Shown: positions 29,774 through 36,313 of the stretch, in pieces
Numbering within the stretch: position 1 is the first letter of the stretch
Layout of the letters: each line of letters starts with the position of its first letter
Origin: Phyllobacteriaceae bacterium
Lineage (GTDB): Bacteria > Pseudomonadota > Alphaproteobacteria > Rhizobiales > Rhizobiaceae
Assembly (NCBI GenBank): GCA_016711085.1
Contig: JADJTR010000005.1
Span: forward strand, 236,066 to 300,065
Reading direction: 5' to 3'
Length of the DNA: 64,000 nucleotides
Made by a program: the position numbers and the translations under genes
Notes under the pieces: model-generated
What the model saw: only the letters and a program-made list of their open reading frames with translations
Databases searched by the model: none
Told to the model about the DNA's origin: nothing

Positions 29774-30816
29774 CTGCGCTCGATTCCCTCAAGAACACAA
29801 TGAAATACGCCGCCATTCGCGCCGGATTGGAATTGGTCGCGCTAACCGGCGCTGGCCGGCTGTTTCCTGCGGCCGCCGGCCGCGGCGTGGTTTTCACGCT
29901 CCACCACGTTCGGCCGCGAAGGGAGCAGGGATTCGCGCCCAACGGCCATCTTTCGGTCACCCCGGAGTTCCTCGCCGATGCGGCCGAGACTGCTCTGGCC
30001 GAAGGCCTCGTCCCCGTCGTGCTTGAGGATCTTCCGGTCGTTCTTGCCGACAGGACCGACTCGCGCCGTTTCGTCTGCTTCACCTTCGATGACGGGTACC
30101 GAAACAATGCCGAACACGCATTGCCGGTGCTGCGAAGATACGGCATTCCGGCGACCATATTCATCACCGCGGGCTTCGTGGAGCGCACCCGTTCCATGTG
30201 GTGGGAAACGGCCGAGGCGCTGTCCCTGCTGCCGACGCCATTGTCGATCGATCTCGGCGACGGACCGATGAACCTGCCTTTGCAGTCAAAGGCCGACCGC
30301 ATAAACGCCTTTGTGCGCATCGCGCGTTTTGTTGCAACCGCCGAGGAAGACCACGCCGTGGACGTCATCGACGCGGCGGCGCGTGCGCGCGGCGTCGATC
30401 CGCTTGCCATCGTCGACCGCCTTGTCATGTCGGCGACGGAACTCCGCACCCTCGCGGCCGATCCGTTGGTCCGTTTCGGCGCGCATACGCTGAGCCATGT
30501 CAATCTGCGTCGCATCGGCGAGGAGCGGCTCGTCCGCGAACTCAAGTGCTCCGCCGACGCGGTCGAGCGCTATGTCGGCTACCGGCCGCGCGCATTCGCC
30601 TATCCCTACGGTTTCCCGGGCGCGGTCGGCGAACGGGAGGAACGGGCCGCCGCCAACGCCGGTTTCGAAGTCGCCGTCACCACCCAGCCCGGCATGCTTT
30701 GCCCGGCCGCGCTGAAAAACGTCACGGCGCTGAAGCGCGTCTCGCTCAACGGCTACTACCAGAAGCCGCGTTATGTCCGGTCGTTGATCTCCGGCCTGCC
30801 GTTCAAATTCGCCTGA
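29770..30816 (+). CDS. Polysaccharide deacetylase (CE4/NodB family)
   Basis: A 348-residue carbohydrate esterase that removes N- or O-acetyl groups from polysaccharides such as chitin-like or peptidoglycan glycans. The NodB homology region starts at about residue 100 with RFVCFTFDDGYRNN (motif 1, general base and metal aspartates), followed by GIPATIFITAGFVERTRSMWW and the metal-binding histidines of GAHTLSHVNLRRI (HxxxH). PRAFAYPYGFPG (motif 3) and EVAVTTQPG (motif 4) follow. The N-terminus is hydrophobic but not a clear signal peptide. The GTG at 29770 overlaps the stop of the ATP-grasp gene; an ATG 30 bases further in (MKYAAIRAGLEL) is an alternative. The neighbours suggest a role in surface polysaccharide modification. 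Confidence 0.88.
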   Translation: MTALDSLKNTMKYAAIRAGLELVALTGAGRLFPAAAGRGVVFTLHHVRPRREQGFAPNGHLSVTPEFLADAAETALAEGLVPVVLEDLPVVLADRTDSRRFVCFTFDDGYRNNAEHALPVLRRYGIPATIFITAGFVERTRSMWWETAEALSLLPTPLSIDLGDGPMNLPLQSKADRINAFVRIARFVATAEEDHAVDVIDAAARARGVDPLAIVDRLVMSATELRTLAADPLVRFGAHTLSHVNLRRIGEERLVRELKCSADAVERYVGYRPRAFAYPYGFPGAVGEREERAAANAGFEVAVTTQPGMLCPAALKNVTALKRVSLNGYYQKPRYVRSLISGLPFKFA

Positions 30817-30824
30817 CGACACGC

Positions 30825-31646
30825 TCAGCGATTGGCGAACATCGCGTAGTCGATGATGCGCACCGCATCGAGGAAACCCGGCATCGGCTGCGACGGCGTT
30901 TCGGAAAACAAGCCGCTCTTGAGGATCGCCGGACGCGCCCAGCCGATGGCGTTGTGGCTCGACGAACCATAAACGAGAATGCAATCGCGCGGGTTTGCCC
31001 GCAGCGATGCTTCCAGATTGGCGATCACGACCTGGAACAGGTCCTTGGAAAACGGATTGTAGAAATAGACGAAAAGCGGTCCGCCCGGGAATTCATAGGT
31101 GGTCGCATCCGCTTCGATGACATCAATGGCGCGGCATTTCTGCGCCGGATCGATGAAATCAGCCACGTTTCGCCGTGCAATGGCGCAAAGCTCTCGCGCG
31201 AATTCCACGCCGATGACACGCGTGAACGGAAACCGCGAGGCGAGAAGCAGCGTCCGCCCCTTGCCGCAGCCGATATCGATGAAGGTATGTCGCGAAAGAT
31301 CGCGGCCGACTTGGTCGAGGATGAAATCCATCGACTTGGGCGAAGTGCAAACGCATTCGTTCCCCTTGGACGCGTTGGGGCCGATGACGTCGAGCGCATC
31401 GAGCTGGATCGACCCTGCGGTGTCGACGTTGAAGCGCGCATCCCATCGACGCGCCAGTCGATCGGCGACCAGATGGCGGACATTGCGCCGTAGGAAATCC
31501 CAGGCGCCGGACAGGCCGTGCTTTCTCAGCAGCGCCACAACCCCGCCAGGCCCCAGATCCCGCAGCGCATTGAGCGCTCTTGTGAACCGCCCGCTGGACC
31601 GGTCGGCCACATTCGCCCGATCGGGGCGGGTCTCCGAAATGGACAT
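30825..31646 (-). CDS. Class I SAM-dependent methyltransferase
   Basis: A 273-residue predicted methyltransferase. The SAM-binding motif is FIDIGCGKGRTLLLASRFPFTRVIGVEFARELCAIAR (motif I GxGxG and the acidic end of beta-2), and the post-motif region is VYFYNPFSKDLFQVVIANL. The NPF in place of NPPF is a weak hint toward small-molecule or protein rather than DNA substrates. The N-terminal 100 residues are basic and helical (LALRDLGPGGVVALLRKHGLSG). GGAGG ten bases upstream supports ATG 31646 over the one 24 bases earlier. It converges with the deacetylase gene with an 8-bp gap and could modify the same glycan, but its substrate is unknown. Confidence 0.8.
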   Translation of the reverse strand: MSISETRPDRANVADRSSGRFTRALNALRDLGPGGVVALLRKHGLSGAWDFLRRNVRHLVADRLARRWDARFNVDTAGSIQLDALDVIGPNASKGNECVCTSPKSMDFILDQVGRDLSRHTFIDIGCGKGRTLLLASRFPFTRVIGVEFARELCAIARRNVADFIDPAQKCRAIDVIEADATTYEFPGGPLFVYFYNPFSKDLFQVVIANLEASLRANPRDCILVYGSSSHNAIGWARPAILKSGLFSETPSQPMPGFLDAVRIIDYAMFANR

Positions 31647-31872
31647 CGGCGCGTTCCTCCGTTGCAGCACTGCGCAAACCAGAAGCTTATAGGCCGTGTT
31701 CCTTTCTTCGCCGTAAATCGCAAACGCGACGGAGAACCCACGAGCATGGCCTTTCCCGAAAGCGGCGAATCCCGGGCCCCGGAGAGGTCAGAGCACCGCG
31801 CGGCGATGCCTTCGGGCCGCACGCATGACGCCGGCGGGCCTACGCCCGACGCCTTACCGTCTCGTAAAACAA

Positions 31873-32470
31873 TCACGCCAGCATCGGCCACAACGTCGCG
31901 GCGAGCGCCACACCCATGGCGATGTTGAACCATTTGAGCCGCGCCGGATCGGCAAGGAAGCCGCGCAGGCCTTGCCCGAAAGCCGCCCAAAGCGAAACGC
32001 AAGGCAAATTGACCAAAGTGAAGACGCCGGCGATGATCGCCACCGAGAAGAATGGCCGGGCCGGATCGGTGTAGAGCGCCATCGCCGTCACCGCCATCAC
32101 CCAAGGCTTTCACATTGACCCATTGAAACGCCGCCGCGCCGAGAAAGGTCATCGGTTTGGCTTCCGCGCCCTTGCCATTCGACAGCGACCGGGCCGAGGC
32201 GATTTTCCACGACAGCCACAGCAGATAGGCGCCGCCGGCGATCTTGAGGCCGAGATGCAGCGCCGGAACCGCGGTCATCAGCGCGCCGAGGCCGAGGCCG
32301 ACCGCGCAAAGCAGCACGCCGAAGCCGAGCGAGATGCCGAGCATGTGCGGGATCGTGAGGCGAAAGCCGAAATTCACGCCCGAGGCGAGAAGCATCAGGT
32401 TGTTCGGCCCCGGCGTGATCGAGGATACGATGCCGTAGACGGTCAGGGCGAGGATGGTGTCGAAGCTCAT
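31873..32470 (-). CDS. LysE-family amino acid exporter (single-base insertion)
   Basis: An inner-membrane exporter of the LysE/RhtB superfamily, which expels amino acids or their analogues. MSFDTILALTVYGIVSSITPGPNNLMLLASGVNFG is the family opening, with the conserved SxTPGPNN motif in helix 1. LHLGLKIAGGAYLLWLSWKIA and FLGAAAFQWVNVKA follow. After that the frame shifts: WVMAVTAMALYTD...WPMLA continues one base out, because GCCTGG reads GCCTTGG near 32105 (one extra T). Corrected length is 198 residues, normal for the family. Unlike the other broken genes in this window, this is an insertion. A perfect 21-bp palindrome lies 12 bases upstream of the ATG. The 226 bp between this gene and the methyltransferase gene holds no recognisable gene. 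Confidence 0.82.
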
Positions 32471-32481
32471 GCCTGCGATAT

Positions 32482-32502
32482 TAGGTCAATACTATTGACC
32501 TA
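32482..32502. promoter_or_regulatory. Perfect 21-bp palindrome upstream of the LysE exporter, probable operator
   Basis: TAGGTCAATA (32482-32491) and TATTGACCTA (32493-32502) are exact reverse complements around one central C. The site is AT-rich in GC-rich surroundings and starts 12 bases before the exporter start codon, where a repressor or GntR/MarR-type regulator would sit. No regulator gene is intact next to it, so the cognate protein is unknown. Confidence 0.65.
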
Positions 32503-32610
32503 TCAAGGGCGACACCGATCACTCCAGGCGGACCTCGAGATCGAGCAGGCGCCCGACGAAGGAGCGCAAGAGGGTGTCCGTCCCTGTCCGGAACACGCCC
32601 GGTACGCCGG

Positions 32611-32772
32611 TCAATCGCCGGCCTGGCCCCCCTTGGCCTGCGCCGCCCTGGCGTCGTCGACCAGCATCTTTTCGGCCGCCTGCTTGATCGCCTCGATCGT
32701 CGTGACGCCGCGCCGGCGCGCCAGTTCGCGCACCACGGCTTCGGTCAGGGCGTCGTCGATCTGGATCGGCAT
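32611..32772 (-). CDS. VapB-like antitoxin, orphan
   Basis: A 53-residue protein that reads MPIQIDDALTEAVVRELARR then RGVTTIEAIKQAAEKMLVDDARAAQAKGGQAGD. This matches the short VapB/PSK-type antitoxins that pair with PIN-domain ribonucleases: an N-terminal DNA-binding strand and helix, then an Ala/Lys-rich tail that wraps the toxin. GGGAGG nine bases before the ATG at 32772 is a strong ribosome binding site. The 140 bases downstream, up to the LysE promoter, contain no PIN domain, so the toxin has been lost or lies elsewhere. A small inverted repeat (32780-32795) overlaps the ribosome binding site and may serve autoregulation. Confidence 0.72.
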   Translation of the reverse strand: MPIQIDDALTEAVVRELARRRGVTTIEAIKQAAEKMLVDDARAAQAKGGQAGD

Positions 32773-32779
32773 GTCCGGC

Positions 32780-32795
32780 CTCCCTATTTTGGGAG
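32780..32795. promoter_or_regulatory. Short inverted repeat over the VapB ribosome binding site
   Basis: CTCCC (32780-32784) and GGGAG (32791-32795) are exact complements around a TATTTT spacer. In the direction of the gene the second arm is part of the GGGAGG ribosome binding site of the VapB-like antitoxin, a position compatible with autoregulation by the antitoxin or with an mRNA hairpin. Confidence 0.3.
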
Positions 32796-32818
32796 ACCAT
32801 AGCAGCCTGAAGGGCGCT

Positions 32819-33391
32819 TTACATCGCCTCGGCGCCCCGGTTCATCGCCGCCACGCCGGTGCGGCACACCTCGACCAGGCCGAGCGGCGCCATGATAGCG
32901 AGGAACTGGTCGATCTTCGACGGCTTCCCGGTGATCTCGAAAATGAAATGGCCGACATTGGCGTCGATGACGTTGGCGCGGAAGGCGTCGGCGAGGCGCA
33001 GCGCCTCGACGCGGGAATCGCCCTTTCCCGCGACCTTGACCATGGCGAGTTCGCGCTCGACCGGCTTGCCGTGGCCGGCGTCCAGCGCCGCCACGGTCAA
33101 GTCGGTGACGCGATGCACCGGCACGATGCGCTCGAGCTGGTTCTTGATCTGATCCAGCACATGCGGCGTGCCGGTCGTCACGATGGTGATGCGCGACAGA
33201 TGCGCCGCGTGCTCGGTCTCCGACACCGTCAGGCTCTCGATGTTGTAGCCGCGGCCGGAAAACAGCCCGATGACGCGGGCGAGCACGCCGGGCTCGTTGT
33301 CGACAAGCACGGAAAGCGTGTGCCGCTCCGGCGTCGCCGTTTCCTTGGCGATGAAGTAGGCCGAACCGGTCGGCTGCAGTTGCGCGTTCAT
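32819..33391 (-). CDS. ilvH: Acetolactate synthase small (regulatory) subunit
   Basis: Regulatory subunit that activates the catalytic subunit and confers valine feedback inhibition. The 190-residue protein has an N-terminal ACT domain starting RHTLSVLVDNEPGVLARVIGLFSGRGYNIESLTVSETE, the highly conserved IlvH opening, and a C-terminal ACT-like domain (VIDANVGHFIFEITGKPSKIDQFLAIMAPLGLVEVCRTGVAAMNRG). It lies 17 bp downstream of ilvB on the same strand, so the two are one operon under the attenuator in front of ilvB. Confidence 0.97.
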   Translation of the reverse strand: MNAQLQPTGSAYFIAKETATPERHTLSVLVDNEPGVLARVIGLFSGRGYNIESLTVSETEHAAHLSRITIVTTGTPHVLDQIKNQLERIVPVHRVTDLTVAALDAGHGKPVERELAMVKVAGKGDSRVEALRLADAFRANVIDANVGHFIFEITGKPSKIDQFLAIMAPLGLVEVCRTGVAAMNRGAEAM

Positions 33392-33408
33392 GGGGAATGT
33401 CCTTCCGG

Positions 33409-35196
33409 TTAAACCAATTGCCGGCCCTTGGCGTCGATGGCGTTGGCCACCGCCTCGTCGGTCGCCTCGTCCGGCAGCAGCATCTCGTTGTGCGCCTTGC
33501 CCGACGGGATCATCGGGAAGCAGTTGGCGAGATTGGCCACCTCGCAGTCGAAGATCACCGGCTTCTTCACCGCGATCATCTCGTCGATCGCCGCGTCGAG
33601 ATCGCCCGGCTTGGCGCAACGGATGCCGTGCCCGCCATAGGCTTTCGCCAGCATGACGAAATCCGGCATCGCCTCGGTGTACGAGTTCGACAGGCGGTTG
33701 CCGTGCAGCAATTGCTGCCATTGGCGCACCATGCCCATGTAATGGTTGTTCATGATGAAGATCTTGATCGGCGCGCCGAATTGCACCGCCGTCGCCATTT
33801 CCTGGATCGTCATCTGCACCGAGGCGTCGCCGGCGATGTCGATGACGAGGGCTTCCGGGTGCGCGATCTGCACGCCGAGCGCCGCCGGCAGGCCGTAGCC
33901 CATGGTGCCGAGCCCGCCCGAGGTCATCCAGCGGTTCGGCTTCTCGAAGCCGTAGAACTGCGCCGCCCACATCTGGTGCTGGCCCACTTCCGTGGTGATG
34001 TAGGTGTCCTTGTCCTTGGTCTTTTCATACAGCCGCTGCAGCGCGTATTGCGGCATGATGATGTCCTTGTTCGCCTTGTAGGCGAGGCAGTTGCGCGCCC
34101 GCCATTTGGCGATCTGCTCCCACCACGGCTCGAGCTTCTTCTTGTCCGGCTTGGCGGTGGCCCGCCACAGCCGGACCATGTCCTCCAGCACGCGGCCGAC
34201 ATCGCCGAGGATCGGCACGTCGACATGCACGTTTTTGTTCAGCGACGACGGGTCGATGTCGATGTGGATCTTTTTCGAGTGCGGCGAGAACGCGTTGAGC
34301 CGTCCGGTGATGCGGTCGTCAAAGCGCGCGCCGATGGCGACCATCACGTCGCAATCGTGCATCGCCATGTTGGCCTCGTAGGTGCCGTGCATGCCGAGCA
34401 TGCCGAGCCAGTGCTTGCCGCTCGCCGGATAGGCGCCGAGACCCATCAGCGTCGAGGTCACCGGAAAGCCGGTCAGTTCGGCCAGTTCGCGTAAGAGATG
34501 GCTCGCCTCCGTGCCCGAATTGATGACGCCGCCGCCCGAATAGATCACCGGGCGCCTGGCCTCCGCCATCATCGCCACGGCGCGCTTGATTTGATCGAGA
34601 TCGCCGGTCAGCTTCGGCTGGTAGGAGGCGCGCGGCGCGCCGTTCGGCGGCGTGTAGACGCCCTTGGCGAACTGCACATCCTTCGGGATGTCGACCACCA
34701 CCGGTCCGGGCCGGCCGGTTGTCGCCACGCGGAACGCCTCGTGGATGGTTGCGGCGAGCTGATTGACGTCCTTCACCAGCCAATTGTGCTTGGTGCAGGG
34801 CCGCGTGATGCCGACCGTGTCGCATTCCTGGAAGGCGTCGGAGCCGATCAGCGGAGTCGGCACCTGGCCGGTCAGGCAGACGAGCGGGATCGAATCCATC
34901 AGCGCGTCCTGCAGCGGCGTGACCATGTTGGTCGCGCCGGGACCGGAGGTCACCAGCGCCACGCCCGGCTTGCCGGTGGAGCGGGCGTAACCCTCGGCCG
35001 CGTGGCCGGCGCCCTGCTCGTGGCGCACCAGGATGTGCTGCAATTCCTCCTGCTGGAAGATTTCGTCGTAGATCGGCAGCACTGCCCCGCCCGGATAACC
35101 GAAGACATGCTTGACGCCATTGTCGATCAGCGCCTGCACCACCATTTCCGCGCCGGTCATCTCGCGCGGGCCCGTTTCTTTCGTCTGCCGTGCCAT
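33409..35196 (-). CDS. ilvB: Acetolactate synthase large (catalytic) subunit
   Basis: Thiamine-diphosphate enzyme that makes acetolactate or acetohydroxybutyrate, the first common step to valine, leucine and isoleucine. The 595-residue protein has the ThDP-enzyme layout: MTGAEMVVQALIDNGVKHVFGYPGGAVLPIYDEIF with the catalytic Glu in LVRHEQGAGHAAEGYARSTG, the FAD-binding middle domain (ELTGFPVTSTLMGLGAYP), and the C-terminal ThDP/Mg2+ motif GDASVQMTIQEMATAVQF ending MNNHYMGMVRQWQ. PLIGSDAFQE is the usual acetolactate synthase segment. Transcription is probably controlled by attenuation: a leader peptide with Ile-Leu-Val-Val and a terminator lie 55-165 bp upstream of the ATG. The gene is often named ilvI or ilvB in related species. 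Confidence 0.97.
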   Translation of the reverse strand: MARQTKETGPREMTGAEMVVQALIDNGVKHVFGYPGGAVLPIYDEIFQQEELQHILVRHEQGAGHAAEGYARSTGKPGVALVTSGPGATNMVTPLQDALMDSIPLVCLTGQVPTPLIGSDAFQECDTVGITRPCTKHNWLVKDVNQLAATIHEAFRVATTGRPGPVVVDIPKDVQFAKGVYTPPNGAPRASYQPKLTGDLDQIKRAVAMMAEARRPVIYSGGGVINSGTEASHLLRELAELTGFPVTSTLMGLGAYPASGKHWLGMLGMHGTYEANMAMHDCDVMVAIGARFDDRITGRLNAFSPHSKKIHIDIDPSSLNKNVHVDVPILGDVGRVLEDMVRLWRATAKPDKKKLEPWWEQIAKWRARNCLAYKANKDIIMPQYALQRLYEKTKDKDTYITTEVGQHQMWAAQFYGFEKPNRWMTSGGLGTMGYGLPAALGVQIAHPEALVIDIAGDASVQMTIQEMATAVQFGAPIKIFIMNNHYMGMVRQWQQLLHGNRLSNSYTEAMPDFVMLAKAYGGHGIRCAKPGDLDAAIDEMIAVKKPVIFDCEVANLANCFPMIPSGKAHNEMLLPDEATDEAVANAIDAKGRQLV

Positions 35197-35252
35197 CTGT
35201 TCAGGTCCGTTCTCTTCGCATTCGAGGGTCGTCTAACGCTTTCGCGGCCAAT

Positions 35253-35274
35253 AAAAAAGGCCCCCGGAGGAGCC
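35253..35274 (-). terminator. Attenuator terminator in front of ilvB
   Basis: On the minus strand GGCTCC and GGGGCC (with one G-T pair) form a stem around TCCG, followed at once by TTTTTTATT, a canonical intrinsic terminator. It lies between the ILVV leader peptide and ilvB. When branched-chain aminoacyl-tRNAs are plentiful the ribosome would clear the leader and this hairpin would stop transcription before ilvB. Confidence 0.8.
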
Positions 35275-35308
35275 TGCGTGTCGCGCATGGGAGGCTTTCG
35301 CCGGAGGG

Positions 35309-35362
35309 CTACGCCCCCCTGCCCACGCGCGATCCTACGACGAGAATGGCCTGATGTGTCAT
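35309..35362 (-). CDS. ilvB leader peptide (attenuation control)
   Basis: A 17-codon open frame reading MTHQAILVVGSRVGRGA and then TAG. The run Ile-Leu-Val-Val in the middle is the sensor: if charged tRNA for isoleucine, leucine or valine is scarce the ribosome stalls there and an alternative RNA fold would prevent the terminator 35 bases downstream from forming. Leader peptides with an ILVV run are known upstream of acetolactate synthase genes in many alphaproteobacteria. The distance to the terminator and to ilvB fits this arrangement. No other function is expected of the peptide. Confidence 0.8.
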   Translation of the reverse strand: MTHQAILVVGSRVGRGA

Positions 35363-35429
35363 GGGCGCGGATAAAAGGCCCTTCCCCGGCCTGAGTCAAG
35401 TGCGCCGAACGGCGCAGGGCGCCGGCTAT

Positions 35430-35526
35430 CCTCTCCCCGCCGGGGGTCCGGAGGACGGGTCGAGGCAAGCGACTCGACCCCGGAACGGACGAGAGCGCCC
35501 GGAACGGGCGCGATCGGGTGAGGGGG
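35430..35526. repeat. REP-like palindromic sequences between ilvB leader and brnT
   Basis: A GC-rich stretch made of several short palindromes: CTCTCCCCG with later GAGGGGGC, GGGTCGAG...CTCGACCC around GCAAGCGA, and GCGCCCGGAACGGGCGC. It looks like a member of the dispersed REP/RIME-type family of Rhizobiales. Related blocks occur at 36186-36262, 38591-38617, 39721-39790 and 40918-40950. It has no coding potential that I trust. Confidence 0.55.
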
Positions 35527-35558
35527 CAAACCAGGGTTTGGTTTGTATTGCTTCAATC

Positions 35559-35579
35559 TGTATATGATGGCAATATACA
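35559..35579. promoter_or_regulatory. Inverted repeat over the brnTA promoter, probable BrnA operator
   Basis: TGTATAT (35559-35565) and ATATACA (35573-35579) are exact complements separated by seven bases, ending four bases before the brnT start codon. TATATG within it could be a -10 element, with TTGGTT at 35538-35543 as -35 (spacing 17). BrnA antitoxins repress their own operons by binding such palindromes, so this is the likely autoregulatory site. Confidence 0.6.
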
Positions 35580-35582
35580 ATT

Positions 35583-35882
35583 ATGATCGACTGGAGCCTT
35601 ATCGTTGGGTTCGACTGGGACATCGGCAACGCCCGGAAAAGTGTCGACAAACACGATGTCGCCCAGGCGGAAGCCGAGCAGGTCTTCTTCAATGAACCTC
35701 TGCTCGTGCTGCCGGACGAAAGGCACAGCAGGGATGAGGTGCGCATCCACGCGTTGGGACAAACCGACGATGGCCGCCTACTGCATTTGACCTTCACGCT
35801 GAGGCGGGACGCAACACTGATCCGGGTGATCTCGGCCCGGGACATGAGCCGCAAGGAGCGGACGCATTATGAAAAAGCCTGA
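35583..35882 (+). CDS. brnT: BrnT family ribonuclease toxin
   Basis: Toxin of a type II toxin-antitoxin pair. BrnT folds like RelE and cleaves RNA, arresting growth until neutralised. The 99-residue protein has the family hallmark FDWDIGNARKSVDKHDVAQAEAEQVFFNEP (normally F-W-D-x-x-K-A-x-x-N-x-x-K-H-G) and the C-terminal TLIRVISARDMSRKERTHYE, which carries the catalytic Arg, the conserved SARxxxxxE pattern and a Tyr near the end. It is of full length and apparently intact. Its end overlaps the brnA start by 14 bases. In this family the toxin gene usually comes first, as it does here. Confidence 0.9.
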   Translation: MIDWSLIVGFDWDIGNARKSVDKHDVAQAEAEQVFFNEPLLVLPDERHSRDEVRIHALGQTDDGRLLHLTFTLRRDATLIRVISARDMSRKERTHYEKA

Positions 35883-36264
35883 ACCCGCCTTCGCCTCGGA
35901 AGCCGAGGAACGCGCCTTCTGGGAAAGCCACGATTCGGCCGACCGGCTCGACTGGTCGAAGGCGGGAAAGCTGCGCCTGCCGAATCTGAAGCCCTCGTCC
36001 GTCTCGATTTCGCTGCGCCTGCCGCAATCCCTGCTTGAGCGCATCAAGATCGCCGCCGCCAAACGCGACGTGCCTTACCAGTCGCTGATCAAGGTCTGGC
36101 TGAACGAAAAGGCGGACGGGGAAGGTAAAAGACTACCTCGCCCGAACCGCGCCGACGCCTACCGCGACGAAGAGCGGCACGTCCTGCCTCTTCCCTTCCC
36201 TGCTTGCGGGGAGGGTGTCGCCCGCAGGGCGACGGGTAGGGGTGGCCGCGAAGCGGCGGCGTGA
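35869..36264 (+). CDS. brnA: BrnA family antitoxin with a C-terminal extension from a REP-like element
   Basis: Antitoxin partner of BrnT. Residues 1-85 are a normal BrnA: acidic N-terminus (FASEAEERAFWESHDSADRLDWSKA), then the ribbon-helix-helix domain (SVSISLRLPQSLLERIKIAAAKRDVPYQSLIKVWLNEKA) that binds the operator and dimerises. Family members normally end about there, near 85-95 residues. Here the frame continues for about 45 more codons through a GC-rich palindromic block of the dispersed REP type (LPFPACGEGVARRATGRGG) before a stop at 36262-36264. The added tail is Arg/Gly-rich and probably disordered. The core should still function as an antitoxin. Confidence 0.85.
   Translation: MKKPEPAFASEAEERAFWESHDSADRLDWSKAGKLRLPNLKPSSVSISLRLPQSLLERIKIAAAKRDVPYQSLIKVWLNEKADGEGKRLPRPNRADAYRDEERHVLPLPFPACGEGVARRATGRGGREAAA
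36186..36262. repeat. REP-like palindromic element inside the end of brnA
   Basis: Contains CCCTGCTTGCGGGGAGGG, TCGCCCGCAGGGCGA and GGCCGCGAAGCGGC, three overlapping hairpins in tandem. It resembles the palindromic blocks at 35430 and around the IS110 copies. It has been read into the brnA frame without a stop, lengthening the antitoxin. Confidence 0.55.
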
Positions 36265-36313
36265 ACTGCGCATAAGCGCCTTCCTACGGCCCAGTCGACC
36301 AAAGAGGACAACC

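Noticed and set aside
32519..32610. VapC toxin remnant after the VapB gene
   Set aside because: The translation (VFRTGTDTLLRSFVGRLLDLE) shows no PIN-domain motif, so I cannot call it.
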